In this document: positions 31,188 through 40,156 of the stretch, piece after piece
Position numbering within the stretch: the stretch's first letter is position 1
How the letters are laid out: the number at the start of each line of letters is the position of its first letter
From: Opitutia bacterium
Lineage (GTDB): Bacteria; Verrucomicrobiota; Verrucomicrobiia; Opitutales; Opitutaceae
NCBI GenBank assembly: GCA_016190985.1
Contig: JACPPI010000007.1
Coordinates: 62,001-126,000, forward strand
Direction of reading: 5' to 3'
Length of the DNA: 64,000 bases
Program-made: the position numbers and the translations under genes
The notes under the pieces: model-generated
Seen by the model: only the letters and a program-made list of their open reading frames with translations
What the model was told of the DNA's origin: nothing
The model's database searches: none

Positions 31188-32485
31188 GAAGTGGATTTGG
31201 TGGTCAGGCCCTCGGTCCAGTGGGCGCGCTCGGCGGGCGGCAGGCCCCAGGGGTTGGCGTTGGATTGCATGCGGCGCAGCGCGGTGGCGGCGGTGCCGCT
31301 CAAGCCGCCCTCGGCCACGAGGTGCCGGCGCAGGCCGATGATAAGCCGGAGCTGGTCGATGCGCACGGGGCAGACGTTGACGCACGCGCTGCACGCGGTG
31401 CAGGCCCAGAGCGTCTCGGCCTTGATCGTGTCCTCGTGCAGCGCGCGGAATTCCGTCTGGCCGGCGGCGAGACCCGCGGCGGTTTCCTCCATCAGGCCCT
31501 TGAGGTCCTGCACAACGCGTTTCGGCGACAGCGGCTTGTCGGTGGCGAAGGCCGGGCAGGCTTCCTCGCAGCGGCCGCACTCCATGCAGGCGTCGAGGCT
31601 CAGCAGTTCCTGCACGGTGAAATGGCGGATGTCGCTCACGCCGACGCGCCCGGTTTTCTCGACCTCCTCCATCGTCACGGGCGGCAGCGCGCCGAGCGAG
31701 GGTTTCGCGAGGAAGATGTTCATCGGTCCGGCGACGAAATGGAACAGCCGCGTGAACGGGATCGACGCGATGAAGCCGAAGACGAGGAACGCGTGGATCC
31801 ACCAGAGGGCGAAGTGCGCGCTGCGGGCGCCGGGTTCGCCGAGGCCGGCGAAATAGCCGGCGAGCCACAGGCCGACGGGCGAGCAGTGCGCGGCGAGGCC
31901 GGTCGGCTGCTGCCAGACGATGCGCAGGGCCTCGACCAGGTAGCCGGTCACGCCGATCGCGAGAAACGCGAGCAACACATACCAGTCGGTCGCGCGGTGG
32001 CCCAGCGCCGCGGGTTTGCGCGCGCGGCGCCAACAGAAGAACAGCGTGCCGAGGAGGAACAACAGCCCGAGGACATCGAGCGTGTATTCGTAGACGACGT
32101 AGTAGAGGCCGTGATGGAATTTCAACGACTCGGAGATGTGCGAGACGATGTTGTCGATCTCGAGCAGCGTCGTGCCGGCGAGCAGCGCCATGAAACCGAC
32201 GTAGAGGCTGAGATGCGCGACGGTGCCGAAGCCGTGGCCGCGCACGCGCTGCTGGGCGACGGCGTCGACGGCGACGCGCCGGGCGCCGGGGCGCGCGCGC
32301 TCCCAGACCGCGAGGAGATTGCCCGTGATCATCTCGCGGAAACTGATCGGCTGGCCGAGCTGCCAGAGTTTCCAGCGGCGCCGGACGCCCCAGCAAAAAA
32401 TCCCCGTCGCGACCGCCGCCAGCGCGTAGAACGCGAGCTGGGAGGAGAGGGGGATGTTGCCGAAGGTTTCGCGGGTGGGATTCAC
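31184..32485 (-). CDS. Membrane ETF:quinone oxidoreductase subunit (NarI-like plus 2x4Fe-4S)
   Basis: A 433-residue membrane protein. Five or six hydrophobic segments occupy residues 10-275, with His residues placed as in nitrate-reductase gamma subunits (HLSLYVGFMALLAG, KFHHGLYYVVYEYTL, WWIHAFLVFGFIA) and probably ligating haem b. Two ferredoxin motifs follow: CMECGRCEEACP and CTACSACVNVCP. It should pass electrons from reduced EtfAB, via the CCG subunit, to menaquinone. The GTG start overlaps the etfA stop (GTGA), and its stop overlaps the next gene, so the etfBA-emo genes form one operon. Confidence 0.88.
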   Translation of the reverse strand: MNPTRETFGNIPLSSQLAFYALAAVATGIFCWGVRRRWKLWQLGQPISFREMITGNLLAVWERARPGARRVAVDAVAQQRVRGHGFGTVAHLSLYVGFMALLAGTTLLEIDNIVSHISESLKFHHGLYYVVYEYTLDVLGLLFLLGTLFFCWRRARKPAALGHRATDWYVLLAFLAIGVTGYLVEALRIVWQQPTGLAAHCSPVGLWLAGYFAGLGEPGARSAHFALWWIHAFLVFGFIASIPFTRLFHFVAGPMNIFLAKPSLGALPPVTMEEVEKTGRVGVSDIRHFTVQELLSLDACMECGRCEEACPAFATDKPLSPKRVVQDLKGLMEETAAGLAAGQTEFRALHEDTIKAETLWACTACSACVNVCPVRIDQLRLIIGLRRHLVAEGGLSGTAATALRRMQSNANPWGLPPAERAHWTEGLTTKSTS

Positions 32486-33453
32486 GTCTTCAGTTTCTGC
32501 ATCAGCTCGGGCACGGCTTCGTAGACGTCGGCCACGAGGCCGTAGTCGGCGATCTCGAAGATGGGCGCCTCGGGGTCCTTGTTGATCGCGGCGATGACCT
32601 TGGTGTCCTTCATGCCGGCCATGTGCTGGATGGCGCCGGAGATGCCGAGGGCAAAATAGAGGTCGGGCGCCACGACCTTGCCGGTCTGGCCGATCTGGAG
32701 CGAGTTGGGCGTGATGCCGGAGTCGACCAGCGCGCGCGACGAGCCGACGGCGGCGCCGAGCACGTCGGCGAGACCGCCGACGAGGCGCTCGAAGTCCGCG
32801 GCGTTTTTCAACGCGCGGCCGCCGGAGACGATGATGCGCGCCTCGGTGGCGTCGGGCCGCGCGCTGACCTTGACCTCGCGGCTGATGAACTCGGCGAATT
32901 GCGGGAGCGACGCGGCGTCGACGGCGACGGCCTCGACCGGCGAGAGCGCGGCGGTGGCGGCGGGAGCGGCGAAGGCGGCGCTGCGCACGGCGATGCACTT
33001 GACCGGGCCGTCGAGCTGCACGGTGGCGATGACGTTGCCCGCGAACATCACGCGGCGGAAGGTGAGGTCGGAGCCCTCGCTGCGCACATCGATCACGTCG
33101 CTGAGCATGCCGGCGTCGAGCAGCGCGGCGGCGCGGGGGAGGATGTCCTTGCTGAACGTCGAGGCGGCCGCGACGACGATGGTGGCGCCGCGGGCCCGGG
33201 CGGTGGCGGCGACGACTTGCGCGCAGCGGTCGGCGAGCGGCTGGGCCAGCCCGGGCGAATCGGCGGCGAGCACGGCGGCCGCGCCGGATTGGCGGAGACC
33301 CTCGGCGGCGGCGGCGAGGCCGGAGCCGAGGAGGAGAAAATCAAACGAGCCGCCCGAGGCGGCGCAGACTTTCGCGGCGAAACCGGCGGCGGCGAAGCTC
33401 GCGAGTTTCAGGGCGCCGTTGTCGTGTTCGGCGAGGACGAGGATGCGGTTCAT
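32482..33453 (-). CDS. etfA: Electron transfer flavoprotein, alpha subunit
   Basis: A 323-residue EtfA. The C-terminal FAD domain shows [67 protein letters not shown] and [19 protein letters not shown], all family signatures. It receives electrons from acyl-CoA dehydrogenases together with EtfB. The ATG at 33453 starts [13 protein letters not shown] as usual. It overlaps the membrane oxidoreductase gene by four bases and follows etfB after 13 bases. Confidence 0.97.
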   Translation of the reverse strand: MNRILVLAEHDNGALKLASFAAAGFAAKVCAASGGSFDFLLLGSGLAAAAEGLRQSGAAAVLAADSPGLAQPLADRCAQVVAATARARGATIVVAAASTFSKDILPRAAALLDAGMLSDVIDVRSEGSDLTFRRVMFAGNVIATVQLDGPVKCIAVRSAAFAAPAATAALSPVEAVAVDAASLPQFAEFISREVKVSARPDATEARIIVSGGRALKNAADFERLVGGLADVLGAAVGSSRALVDSGITPNSLQIGQTGKVVAPDLYFALGISGAIQHMAGMKDTKVIAAINKDPEAPIFEIADYGLVADVYEAVPELMQKLKT

Positions 33454-33466
33454 GGGCGGCGGAAAG

Positions 33467-34222
33467 TCAGAGGACCTTGGCTTCGGTGCGGAGCCGGGCG
33501 ATGAGTTCGTCGACGGACTTGACGCGGACGCCGGCCTTGCGGCCCGCGGGGCGCTCCACCTTGAGGACGCGCGTGCGGCTGGCGGCGCTGACGCCGAGCG
33601 CCTCGGGGCTGAGTTCCTCAAGCGGCTTTTTCCTGGCCTTCATGATGCCCGGGAGCGAGACGTAGCGCGGCTCGTTGAGGCGGAGGTCGGCGGTGAAGAC
33701 GGCGGGGAGGCTGATGGCGACGTGCTCGATGCCGGCGTCGGTCTCGCGGCTGCACCGCGCGCGCTGGTGGCCGTCGGTCAGCTCGAGCTTGGAGACGAAC
33801 GTGGCCTGGCCGAGGCCGAGGAGCGCGGCGAGCATCTGGCCGGCCTGGTTCGAGTCGTCGTCGATGGCCTGCTTGCCCATGATGACGAAGGAGGGCTGCT
33901 CCTTCTGGCAGACGGCGGCGAGGACCTTGGCGACGGCGAGGGAATCGAGCGCCGCGGCGGATTTGACGAGGATCGCGCGGTCGGCGCCCATCGCGAGGCC
34001 GGTGCGGAGCTGTTCGCCGCACTCTTCGCCGCCGATGGTGACGACGACGATCTCGGCGGCGCCGGTCTTCTCGCGGAGGCGCAGGGCCTCTTCGAGCGCG
34101 ATCGAGTCGAAGGGGTTGACGGCGAACTTCACGCCGTCGGTCTCGATGCCCGAGCCGTCGGGTTTGACGCGGATCTTGGTGTCGGGGTCGGGGACCCGCT
34201 TGAGGGGGACGAGAATTTTCAT
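33467..34222 (-). CDS. etfB: Electron transfer flavoprotein, beta subunit
   Basis: A 251-residue EtfB: MKILVPLKRVPDPDTKIRVK at the N terminus, FDSIALEEALRLRE, IMGKQAIDDDSNQAGQMLAALL for AMP binding, and VFTADLRLNEPRYVSLPGIMKARKKP, the recognition-loop region that docks on acyl-CoA dehydrogenases. First gene of the etfBA-emo-acyl-CoA dehydrogenase operon; the regulator gene ends 31 bases upstream on the same strand. Confidence 0.97.
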   Translation of the reverse strand: MKILVPLKRVPDPDTKIRVKPDGSGIETDGVKFAVNPFDSIALEEALRLREKTGAAEIVVVTIGGEECGEQLRTGLAMGADRAILVKSAAALDSLAVAKVLAAVCQKEQPSFVIMGKQAIDDDSNQAGQMLAALLGLGQATFVSKLELTDGHQRARCSRETDAGIEHVAISLPAVFTADLRLNEPRYVSLPGIMKARKKPLEELSPEALGVSAASRTRVLKVERPAGRKAGVRVKSVDELIARLRTEAKVL

Positions 34223-34253
34223 GAAGGGGAAAAGGGCCGTGACACAAACAGGC

Positions 34254-35804
34254 TCAGGCGCGGTCGGCAAGTTGGTTGAGCGCGGCCAGCTGCCGGGCAT
34301 GCTGCTGCTGGCGGCCGAGGAGGTCGGCGGGCACGGCGCGCTCGGCGCAGTCGGCGACGGCGCAGCGCTCGCAGGTGTCGCCGACCAGGCGCGTGGACAG
34401 CGCGGGGTCGTTCCAGAAGCGCACGGCCTGTTTCAGGGCGTCGTTCAGCTGGAACCCGATCGTCACGCAGGAGTTCATGCCCGTGTCGAGGTTCTGCGGG
34501 TGGGCGAGGGCGATGGAGAAATACTCGTCGTTGGTCGCGCAGAAGGTCGAGCGCTGGGCGCCGGCGAGGGTGGTGGTGGCGCCGCCGGCCGCCTGCTGCT
34601 CCTCGAGGCGCCGCAGGGCATCGAGCGAGCCCCAGCGGCGGCAGTAGTGCTCGTCGACGCCGATGCTGTGCGAGGCGTGCATGCGCTGGTAGTGCAGCTC
34701 CTTGCCGATGCGCACCTGCGGGGTGCCGCGGCGGTGGTCGAAGCGCACGAAATACATCTGTTCGAGGCCGAAGAAGCGCGGCACGATCTGCGAGAGCCGG
34801 TGGAAAAACATCTCGGGCGTCGCCTGGTATTTTCTTTTGATGGCGAGCAGCGCCGCGCCGTCCCAGGCGGGCTGGGCGAAAAACTGCCGGAGGTCCGCGA
34901 CGAGCAGGTGGCGGTCGAGCAGGAGGGCGCCGGCAAAGTAGGAGGCGCGGAAATTGTTCAGCAGTTGCTCGAAGGAACCGACCTTCACGATGGGCGAGGT
35001 GGCGACCGCCTCGCGCTGGCCGAACTGCTGGCGGCCGATCTCCCGGGCGAGCAGAAAGGCGCGCTGCCACTCCCCGAGGCGGGGGTTGAGCAGCAGCCGG
35101 GGGTGCGCGGTGTCGCCTTGCAGGGTGACCGCCCGCAGGTCGTGCAGTTCGGGGTGCCCGGCGAGGGTGTGCTCGTCGAGGGTGTAGCCGCAGGCCGTGA
35201 CGAGGTGGCCGCGCAGCAGGGCGAAATCGGGCACGGGGCGGCGTTCCCAGCCTTGCGCGAGACGGAACGCCTCGGCGGCCCGCTCAAGGTCCTCAAAATA
35301 ATTCTTGTTCTGCTCGACGTGCGAGCGCATGGCGGCGAGCAGCAGGTGCTCGATCTTCACGTCGAAGCGCCGGGCGATCTTGACGAAGGTGTCGAAGAGG
35401 GCGCTGATTTTCTGCGGCTCGTCGGCCATCATCGCCAGCAGGCCGGTCGGGGTGAGGCCGAAGACCTTGAGCGGGATTTCCTGCAGGATGCCGGACTTGA
35501 GCACGCCGGAGAGCGGATGGAGCTTCTCCCCGAGATGCAGCGAGACGAGATCGTCGAAACTGACCCCCAGGGCCTTGGCGAGGGCGAGAATCTTCTCGGG
35601 TTTCGGGTATTTTTTCCCCTTCTCGATCTCGTTGAGGTAGGAAATGGCGATGCCGGCGCGGCGGGCGAGATGCTTGAGCGAGAGGGCTTGCTGCTTGCGC
35701 AGCTGGTTCAGTTTCAGGCCGAGGATGAAGCGCAGGTTCTGCTCGCTCGGCGGCACCGCGGGGGCGGCCGGGGGCGAAGGGGGCAGAAGGGTCGTGGTGG
35801 GCAT
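34254..35804 (-). CDS. XRE/ImmA-IrrE-type regulator, ScfR/RamB-like
   Basis: A 516-residue regulator. After a Pro-rich leader, residues 28-85 form an XRE helix-turn-helix (LNQLRKQQALSLKHLARRAGI...SYLNEIEKGKKYPKPEKI). The central region matches the ImmA/IrrE-like domain of short-chain fatty acyl-CoA regulators (ScfR, RamB), but the HExxH metal site is replaced by LAREIGRQQFG, so a protease role is unlikely. The C-terminal DUF2083-like part ends with the Cys cluster DTCERCAVADCAERA. RamB/ScfR proteins control acetate, propionate and glyoxylate genes by sensing acyl-CoA. Its place amid beta-oxidation genes fits control of this island. Confidence 0.88.
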   Translation of the reverse strand: MPTTTLLPPSPPAAPAVPPSEQNLRFILGLKLNQLRKQQALSLKHLARRAGIAISYLNEIEKGKKYPKPEKILALAKALGVSFDDLVSLHLGEKLHPLSGVLKSGILQEIPLKVFGLTPTGLLAMMADEPQKISALFDTFVKIARRFDVKIEHLLLAAMRSHVEQNKNYFEDLERAAEAFRLAQGWERRPVPDFALLRGHLVTACGYTLDEHTLAGHPELHDLRAVTLQGDTAHPRLLLNPRLGEWQRAFLLAREIGRQQFGQREAVATSPIVKVGSFEQLLNNFRASYFAGALLLDRHLLVADLRQFFAQPAWDGAALLAIKRKYQATPEMFFHRLSQIVPRFFGLEQMYFVRFDHRRGTPQVRIGKELHYQRMHASHSIGVDEHYCRRWGSLDALRRLEEQQAAGGATTTLAGAQRSTFCATNDEYFSIALAHPQNLDTGMNSCVTIGFQLNDALKQAVRFWNDPALSTRLVGDTCERCAVADCAERAVPADLLGRQQQHARQLAALNQLADRA

Positions 35805-35825
35805 GACGAAGGGGCGCCGGTTGCC

Positions 35826-36652
<827 letters not shown>

Positions 36653-36656
<4 letters not shown>

Positions 36657-37144
36657 GGAAAAACCAGGGATTGCATCGGCCGTTCGTGCGCCGACCGGCG
36701 GCAGAAATGCAGGGTGAGGGTGAAAAGGGCGGATTGCACACCGGCTTTGTCGGCGAGCGAGATGGCGAAATCGCGGTCAACCTTGTCCTCACGCAGCAAC
36801 GCGGCGCGGACCGCTTCGATGTCCTGCCGCTCCAGGCGGGCATGAGCGTAAAGATCGCCGCGGCCAGGCCGGCGGAACTCGATTTTCGCCGCCTTCATCC
36901 AGACATGACAGTCCGGCCCGAGATGCGCCGCCATCATGACCGCGTGCAGCGGGTCCACGGCGGCATACATCGAGCCGCCAAAGATTGACCCGTGAATGTT
37001 GCGCGTCGCCCGGCACAAGGGCAACCGCACCCGGGTTTCAAGCAGGTCCTCGGAAATGTAAATGATGCGGGCCCCGGTGTTCCGGTAAGCCGGATACCAG
37101 TTCATGCGCCAGCGCAGCAGTTTGATTTTCCACGACTCAGCCAT
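36653..37144 (-). CDS. DUF4442 hotdog-fold protein
   Basis: A 163-residue protein with the hotdog-fold signature of DUF4442/YiiD-C-like proteins: YRNTGARIIYISEDLLETRV, RNIHGSIFGGSMYAAVDP (HGSIFGGS corresponds to the helix-capping active-site turn) and WMKAAKIEFRRPG. Such proteins are thioesterase relatives and often sit in fatty-acid gene clusters; acyl-CoA hydrolysis is likely but not shown. An in-frame ATG at 37162 would add six residues. It is the first gene of the minus-strand unit and diverges from the ligase gene across a palindrome-bearing intergenic region. Confidence 0.85.
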
Positions 37145-37191
37145 GGATCGATTGATTCCCATCGAATGCGCCACGGAACAAATGGCGAGGA

Positions 37192-37218
37192 GAATATTCG
37201 TTGTGGGCGAATATTCGC
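37192..37218. promoter_or_regulatory. Two GAATATTC dyads in the divergent promoter region
   Basis: GAATATTC and, seven bases later, the perfect 12-bp palindrome GCGAATATTCGC. They lie in an unusually A/T-rich gap between divergent DUF4442 and ligase genes, so they are good candidates for regulator binding, perhaps by the ScfR-like protein encoded nearby (inference). Confidence 0.5.
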
Positions 37219-37317
37219 TTGTAATAACTAATCTTCTCCGAATGATTGCCTTGCATCCTTGGCCAACGCCAAGTTTTTCACGCGCACCTGCAGCCCATTG
37301 CCTTGTGATCTGACCCC

Positions 37318-38862
37318 ATGTCGCACGCCAAACTGACAAAAAAATGGCACAGCTTGGACAGGCACACCTGCCTTGAACTCCAAGGGCGCAAACTGCACGA
37401 CTATCTGCGCGACTGTGTGCTGCCGTTCTCGCCGCACTATCGGAAACTCTTCGCCGATCACGGGCTCACGGCCCGTGACATCCGCACGGTCGGCGATCTG
37501 CGCAAGATTCCCTTCACGAGCAAAGTGGACCTGCTGCCGACGCCCGAGGCGCCGCGCAAGTCCCTCGAATTTGTGCTGCAACCTGACCCGGCCAAACTCG
37601 CCCGCCGCCCCTCGGTCATCCTGCGCGCCCTGCTCCAGGGGCGCGAACGGGTGCGGGACAGGCTCGACCGCGAATGGCGGCCGATCTTCATGACGGCCAC
37701 CACCGGGCGCTCCACCGAGTCGGTGGCCTTTCTCTATTCGCAGCACGACATCCGCAACCTCGGGCTCGGGGCGGGACGCATCGCCGACATGGAAGTGAAC
37801 GCGCGCGACAACCGGATGCTGAACATGTTTCCCTTCGCGCCGCACCTCGCTTTCTGGTATATGTATTACTCCGGCATCGACCGGAACATCTTCTGCCTCT
37901 CCACCGGCGGCGGCAAGGTGATGGGCACCGAGGGCAACCTCCGGGCCATCCAAAAGATCAAGCCGCACGTCATCACCGGCATGCCGACCTTCCTCTACCA
38001 TGTGCTGACCCAGGCCGTGCAGGAAGGACTGCGGATTGAGGGAGCCAACGTCCTTCTGCTCGGCGGCGAGAAAGTCCCCGACGGCATGCGGCGCAAGCTG
38101 ACCGAGCTTTGCGCCCGGCTGGGATCGCCCAACGTCACCGTGATCGCCACCTACGGGTTTACCGAGGCCAAGCTCGCGTGGGCGGAGTGCCCCTTTCCGC
38201 CGGAGCAGACGCCGCCGGGCTACCATCTCTATCCCGACCTCGGCATCTTCGAGGTGATCGATCCCGAGACCGGTCACGTGCAGCCTGACGGCGTGGGCGG
38301 GGAGATCGTCTGGACCCCGCTGGAGCAACGCGGGACCGTCGTGCTCCGCTACCGCACGGGCGACCACATCGAGCACGGGCTCACCTACGAGCCGTGCTCC
38401 TGCTGCGGCCGCCGCATGCCGCGGCTCATGGGGCACATCTCCCGCGTGTCTGATTTCCGCGCGCTGCGCTTCCAGAAGATCAAGGGCACCATCCTCGACT
38501 TCAACGAGCTGGAGCACGCGCTCGACGACCTGCGCGACATCGGCTCCTGGCAAATCGAGCTGCGCAAGGCGCAGGACGATCCGCTGGAGCTGGATGAGGT
38601 CCACCTGCACGTCACCAAAACCGGCGGCCAGAGCCAGGAGGCCCTGGCCACGCAGTTGAGCAACATGCTCCACTCCCGCTTTGAAATGCGGCCCAACAAG
38701 ATCAATTTTCACACCCAGGAGCAGATGTGCGCGCTCCAGAAAGTGGGCGTCGCCCTCAAGGAGCAGCGCGTGGTGGACAACCGTCCTAAATCCGCGCCAG
38801 GGCCGGCGGCCTCCGCCAATTCCAGCAGCTCGGCCGACCGGCCCGCTGCCGTCCACCCATGA
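37318..38862 (+). CDS. Phenylacetate-CoA-ligase-like AMP-forming enzyme
   Basis: A 514-residue member of the ANL superfamily, PaaK-like branch. The P-loop-like ATP motif is FMTATTGRSTESVAFLY; later motifs are VIATYGFTEAKLAWAECP (A5 region) and LRYRTGDHIEHGL (A7, Asp for ribose), followed by a CSCCGRRMPRLMGHISR Cys-containing linker and a C-terminal domain. The Lys-containing A10 motif near the end is not clear. It probably activates a carboxylic acid to acyl-CoA before beta-oxidation; an aryl or unusual fatty acid substrate is possible. Stop overlaps the thiolase start (ATGA). Confidence 0.82.
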   Translation: MSHAKLTKKWHSLDRHTCLELQGRKLHDYLRDCVLPFSPHYRKLFADHGLTARDIRTVGDLRKIPFTSKVDLLPTPEAPRKSLEFVLQPDPAKLARRPSVILRALLQGRERVRDRLDREWRPIFMTATTGRSTESVAFLYSQHDIRNLGLGAGRIADMEVNARDNRMLNMFPFAPHLAFWYMYYSGIDRNIFCLSTGGGKVMGTEGNLRAIQKIKPHVITGMPTFLYHVLTQAVQEGLRIEGANVLLLGGEKVPDGMRRKLTELCARLGSPNVTVIATYGFTEAKLAWAECPFPPEQTPPGYHLYPDLGIFEVIDPETGHVQPDGVGGEIVWTPLEQRGTVVLRYRTGDHIEHGLTYEPCSCCGRRMPRLMGHISRVSDFRALRFQKIKGTILDFNELEHALDDLRDIGSWQIELRKAQDDPLELDEVHLHVTKTGGQSQEALATQLSNMLHSRFEMRPNKINFHTQEQMCALQKVGVALKEQRVVDNRPKSAPGPAASANSSSSADRPAAVHP

Positions 38863-40145
38863 AAGAACCGCTCTACATCGTCGACGGCGTGCGGACGCCC
38901 TTCGCCAAAATGGGCACGACGCTCGCGGCCTGTGATGCCACCGAGCTGGGCCGCACCGCCGCCGCCGCCGTGCTCGCCCGCACCGCCCTGGACCCCGCGA
39001 TGATCGACGAGGTTGTCTTCGGCTGCGTCGGGAATCCCGTGGATGCCGCGAATGTCGCGCGGGTCATCGCGCTCCGCGCCGGCGTGCCCGAGTCGGTGCC
39101 GGCCATCACCGTGTCGCGCAACTGCGCGTCGGGCTTCGAGGCGATCACGCAGGCCTCCGACAAGGCGGCCAACGGCCGCGGCGACATCTTCCTGGTCGGC
39201 GGCGCCGAGAGCATGAGCCACTACCCGCTCATCTACAACGCCGGCGCCGTGAGGAAATACGCCGCGCTCGGCAAGGCCAAGACCGCCGGCCAGAAACTGG
39301 GCGCGCTGCTCGCGTTCCGCCCGGCGGATTTTTCTCCGCGCGTCGCCCTGATGCTCGGCCTCACCGACCCGGTCTGCGGGCTCGGCATGGGCCAGACCGC
39401 CGAGCTGCTGGCGCGCGACTGGCGGCTCACGCGCGACCGGCAGGACGAGTTTGCGCTGCAATCCCACCAGCGGGCCGAGGCGGCGCGGGCGAAATTCAAG
39501 GAGGAGATCACGCCCGTCTATCCGCGCGGCGGTCGCGAGGCGGCGGCGGTCGAGGCCGACAACGGCGTGCGCGACGGCCAGACGATGGAGGCGCTCGGCA
39601 AGCTGAAGGCGGTCTTCGACAAGCGCGGCGGCACCGTCACCGCCGGCAACGCCTCGCAGATCACCGACGGCGCCGTGGCGCTCCTCGTGATGACCGAGGC
39701 CGGGCTTCGGCGCACCGGGCTGAAGCCCCTCGGCAAGCTGGCCGGCTTTGCCTACGCCGGCTGTGAGCCGGCCCGCATGGGCCTCGGCCCGGTCTATGCG
39801 ATGGCCAAGGCGGAGAAACTCACGGGCTTGACGCTGGCGGACGCCGACCTCGTCGAGATCAACGAGGCGTTCGCCGCGCAGGTGCTCGCCTGCCGCGCCG
39901 CCGCGGCCTCGGCGGAGTTCTGCCGCCAGCACCTCGGCCGCGACACCGCCCTGGGCGAGATTCCGCTGGAGAAACTCAACGCCAACGGCGGCGCCATCGC
40001 GCTCGGCCATCCGGTCGGCGCCTCGGGCGCGCGCCTCGTGCTCACCGCGCTCCGCGAACTCCGCCGCCGCGGCGGCCAGCGCGCCCTCGTCTCCCTCTGC
40101 GTCGGCGGCGGCCAGGGCGGCGCGCTCTGGCTGGAAACCGTCTGA
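38859..40145 (+). CDS. Thiolase (acetyl-CoA acyltransferase, FadI/FadA type)
   Basis: A 428-residue thiolase that cleaves 3-ketoacyl-CoA with CoA, or condenses acetyl-CoA. The nucleophile Cys lies in VSRNCASGFEAI, the general-base His in ALGHPVGASGARL, and the second Cys in SLCVGGGQGGAL. NEAFAAQVLACR is also standard. Length is slightly longer than E. coli FadA and closer to FadI/MTP-beta. It pairs with the downstream hydratase/dehydrogenase gene (12-bp gap), forming the classic beta-oxidation complex. Confidence 0.95.
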   Translation: MKEPLYIVDGVRTPFAKMGTTLAACDATELGRTAAAAVLARTALDPAMIDEVVFGCVGNPVDAANVARVIALRAGVPESVPAITVSRNCASGFEAITQASDKAANGRGDIFLVGGAESMSHYPLIYNAGAVRKYAALGKAKTAGQKLGALLAFRPADFSPRVALMLGLTDPVCGLGMGQTAELLARDWRLTRDRQDEFALQSHQRAEAARAKFKEEITPVYPRGGREAAAVEADNGVRDGQTMEALGKLKAVFDKRGGTVTAGNASQITDGAVALLVMTEAGLRRTGLKPLGKLAGFAYAGCEPARMGLGPVYAMAKAEKLTGLTLADADLVEINEAFAAQVLACRAAAASAEFCRQHLGRDTALGEIPLEKLNANGGAIALGHPVGASGARLVLTALRELRRRGGQRALVSLCVGGGQGGALWLETV

Positions 40146-40156
40146 CGCCCCCGGCC

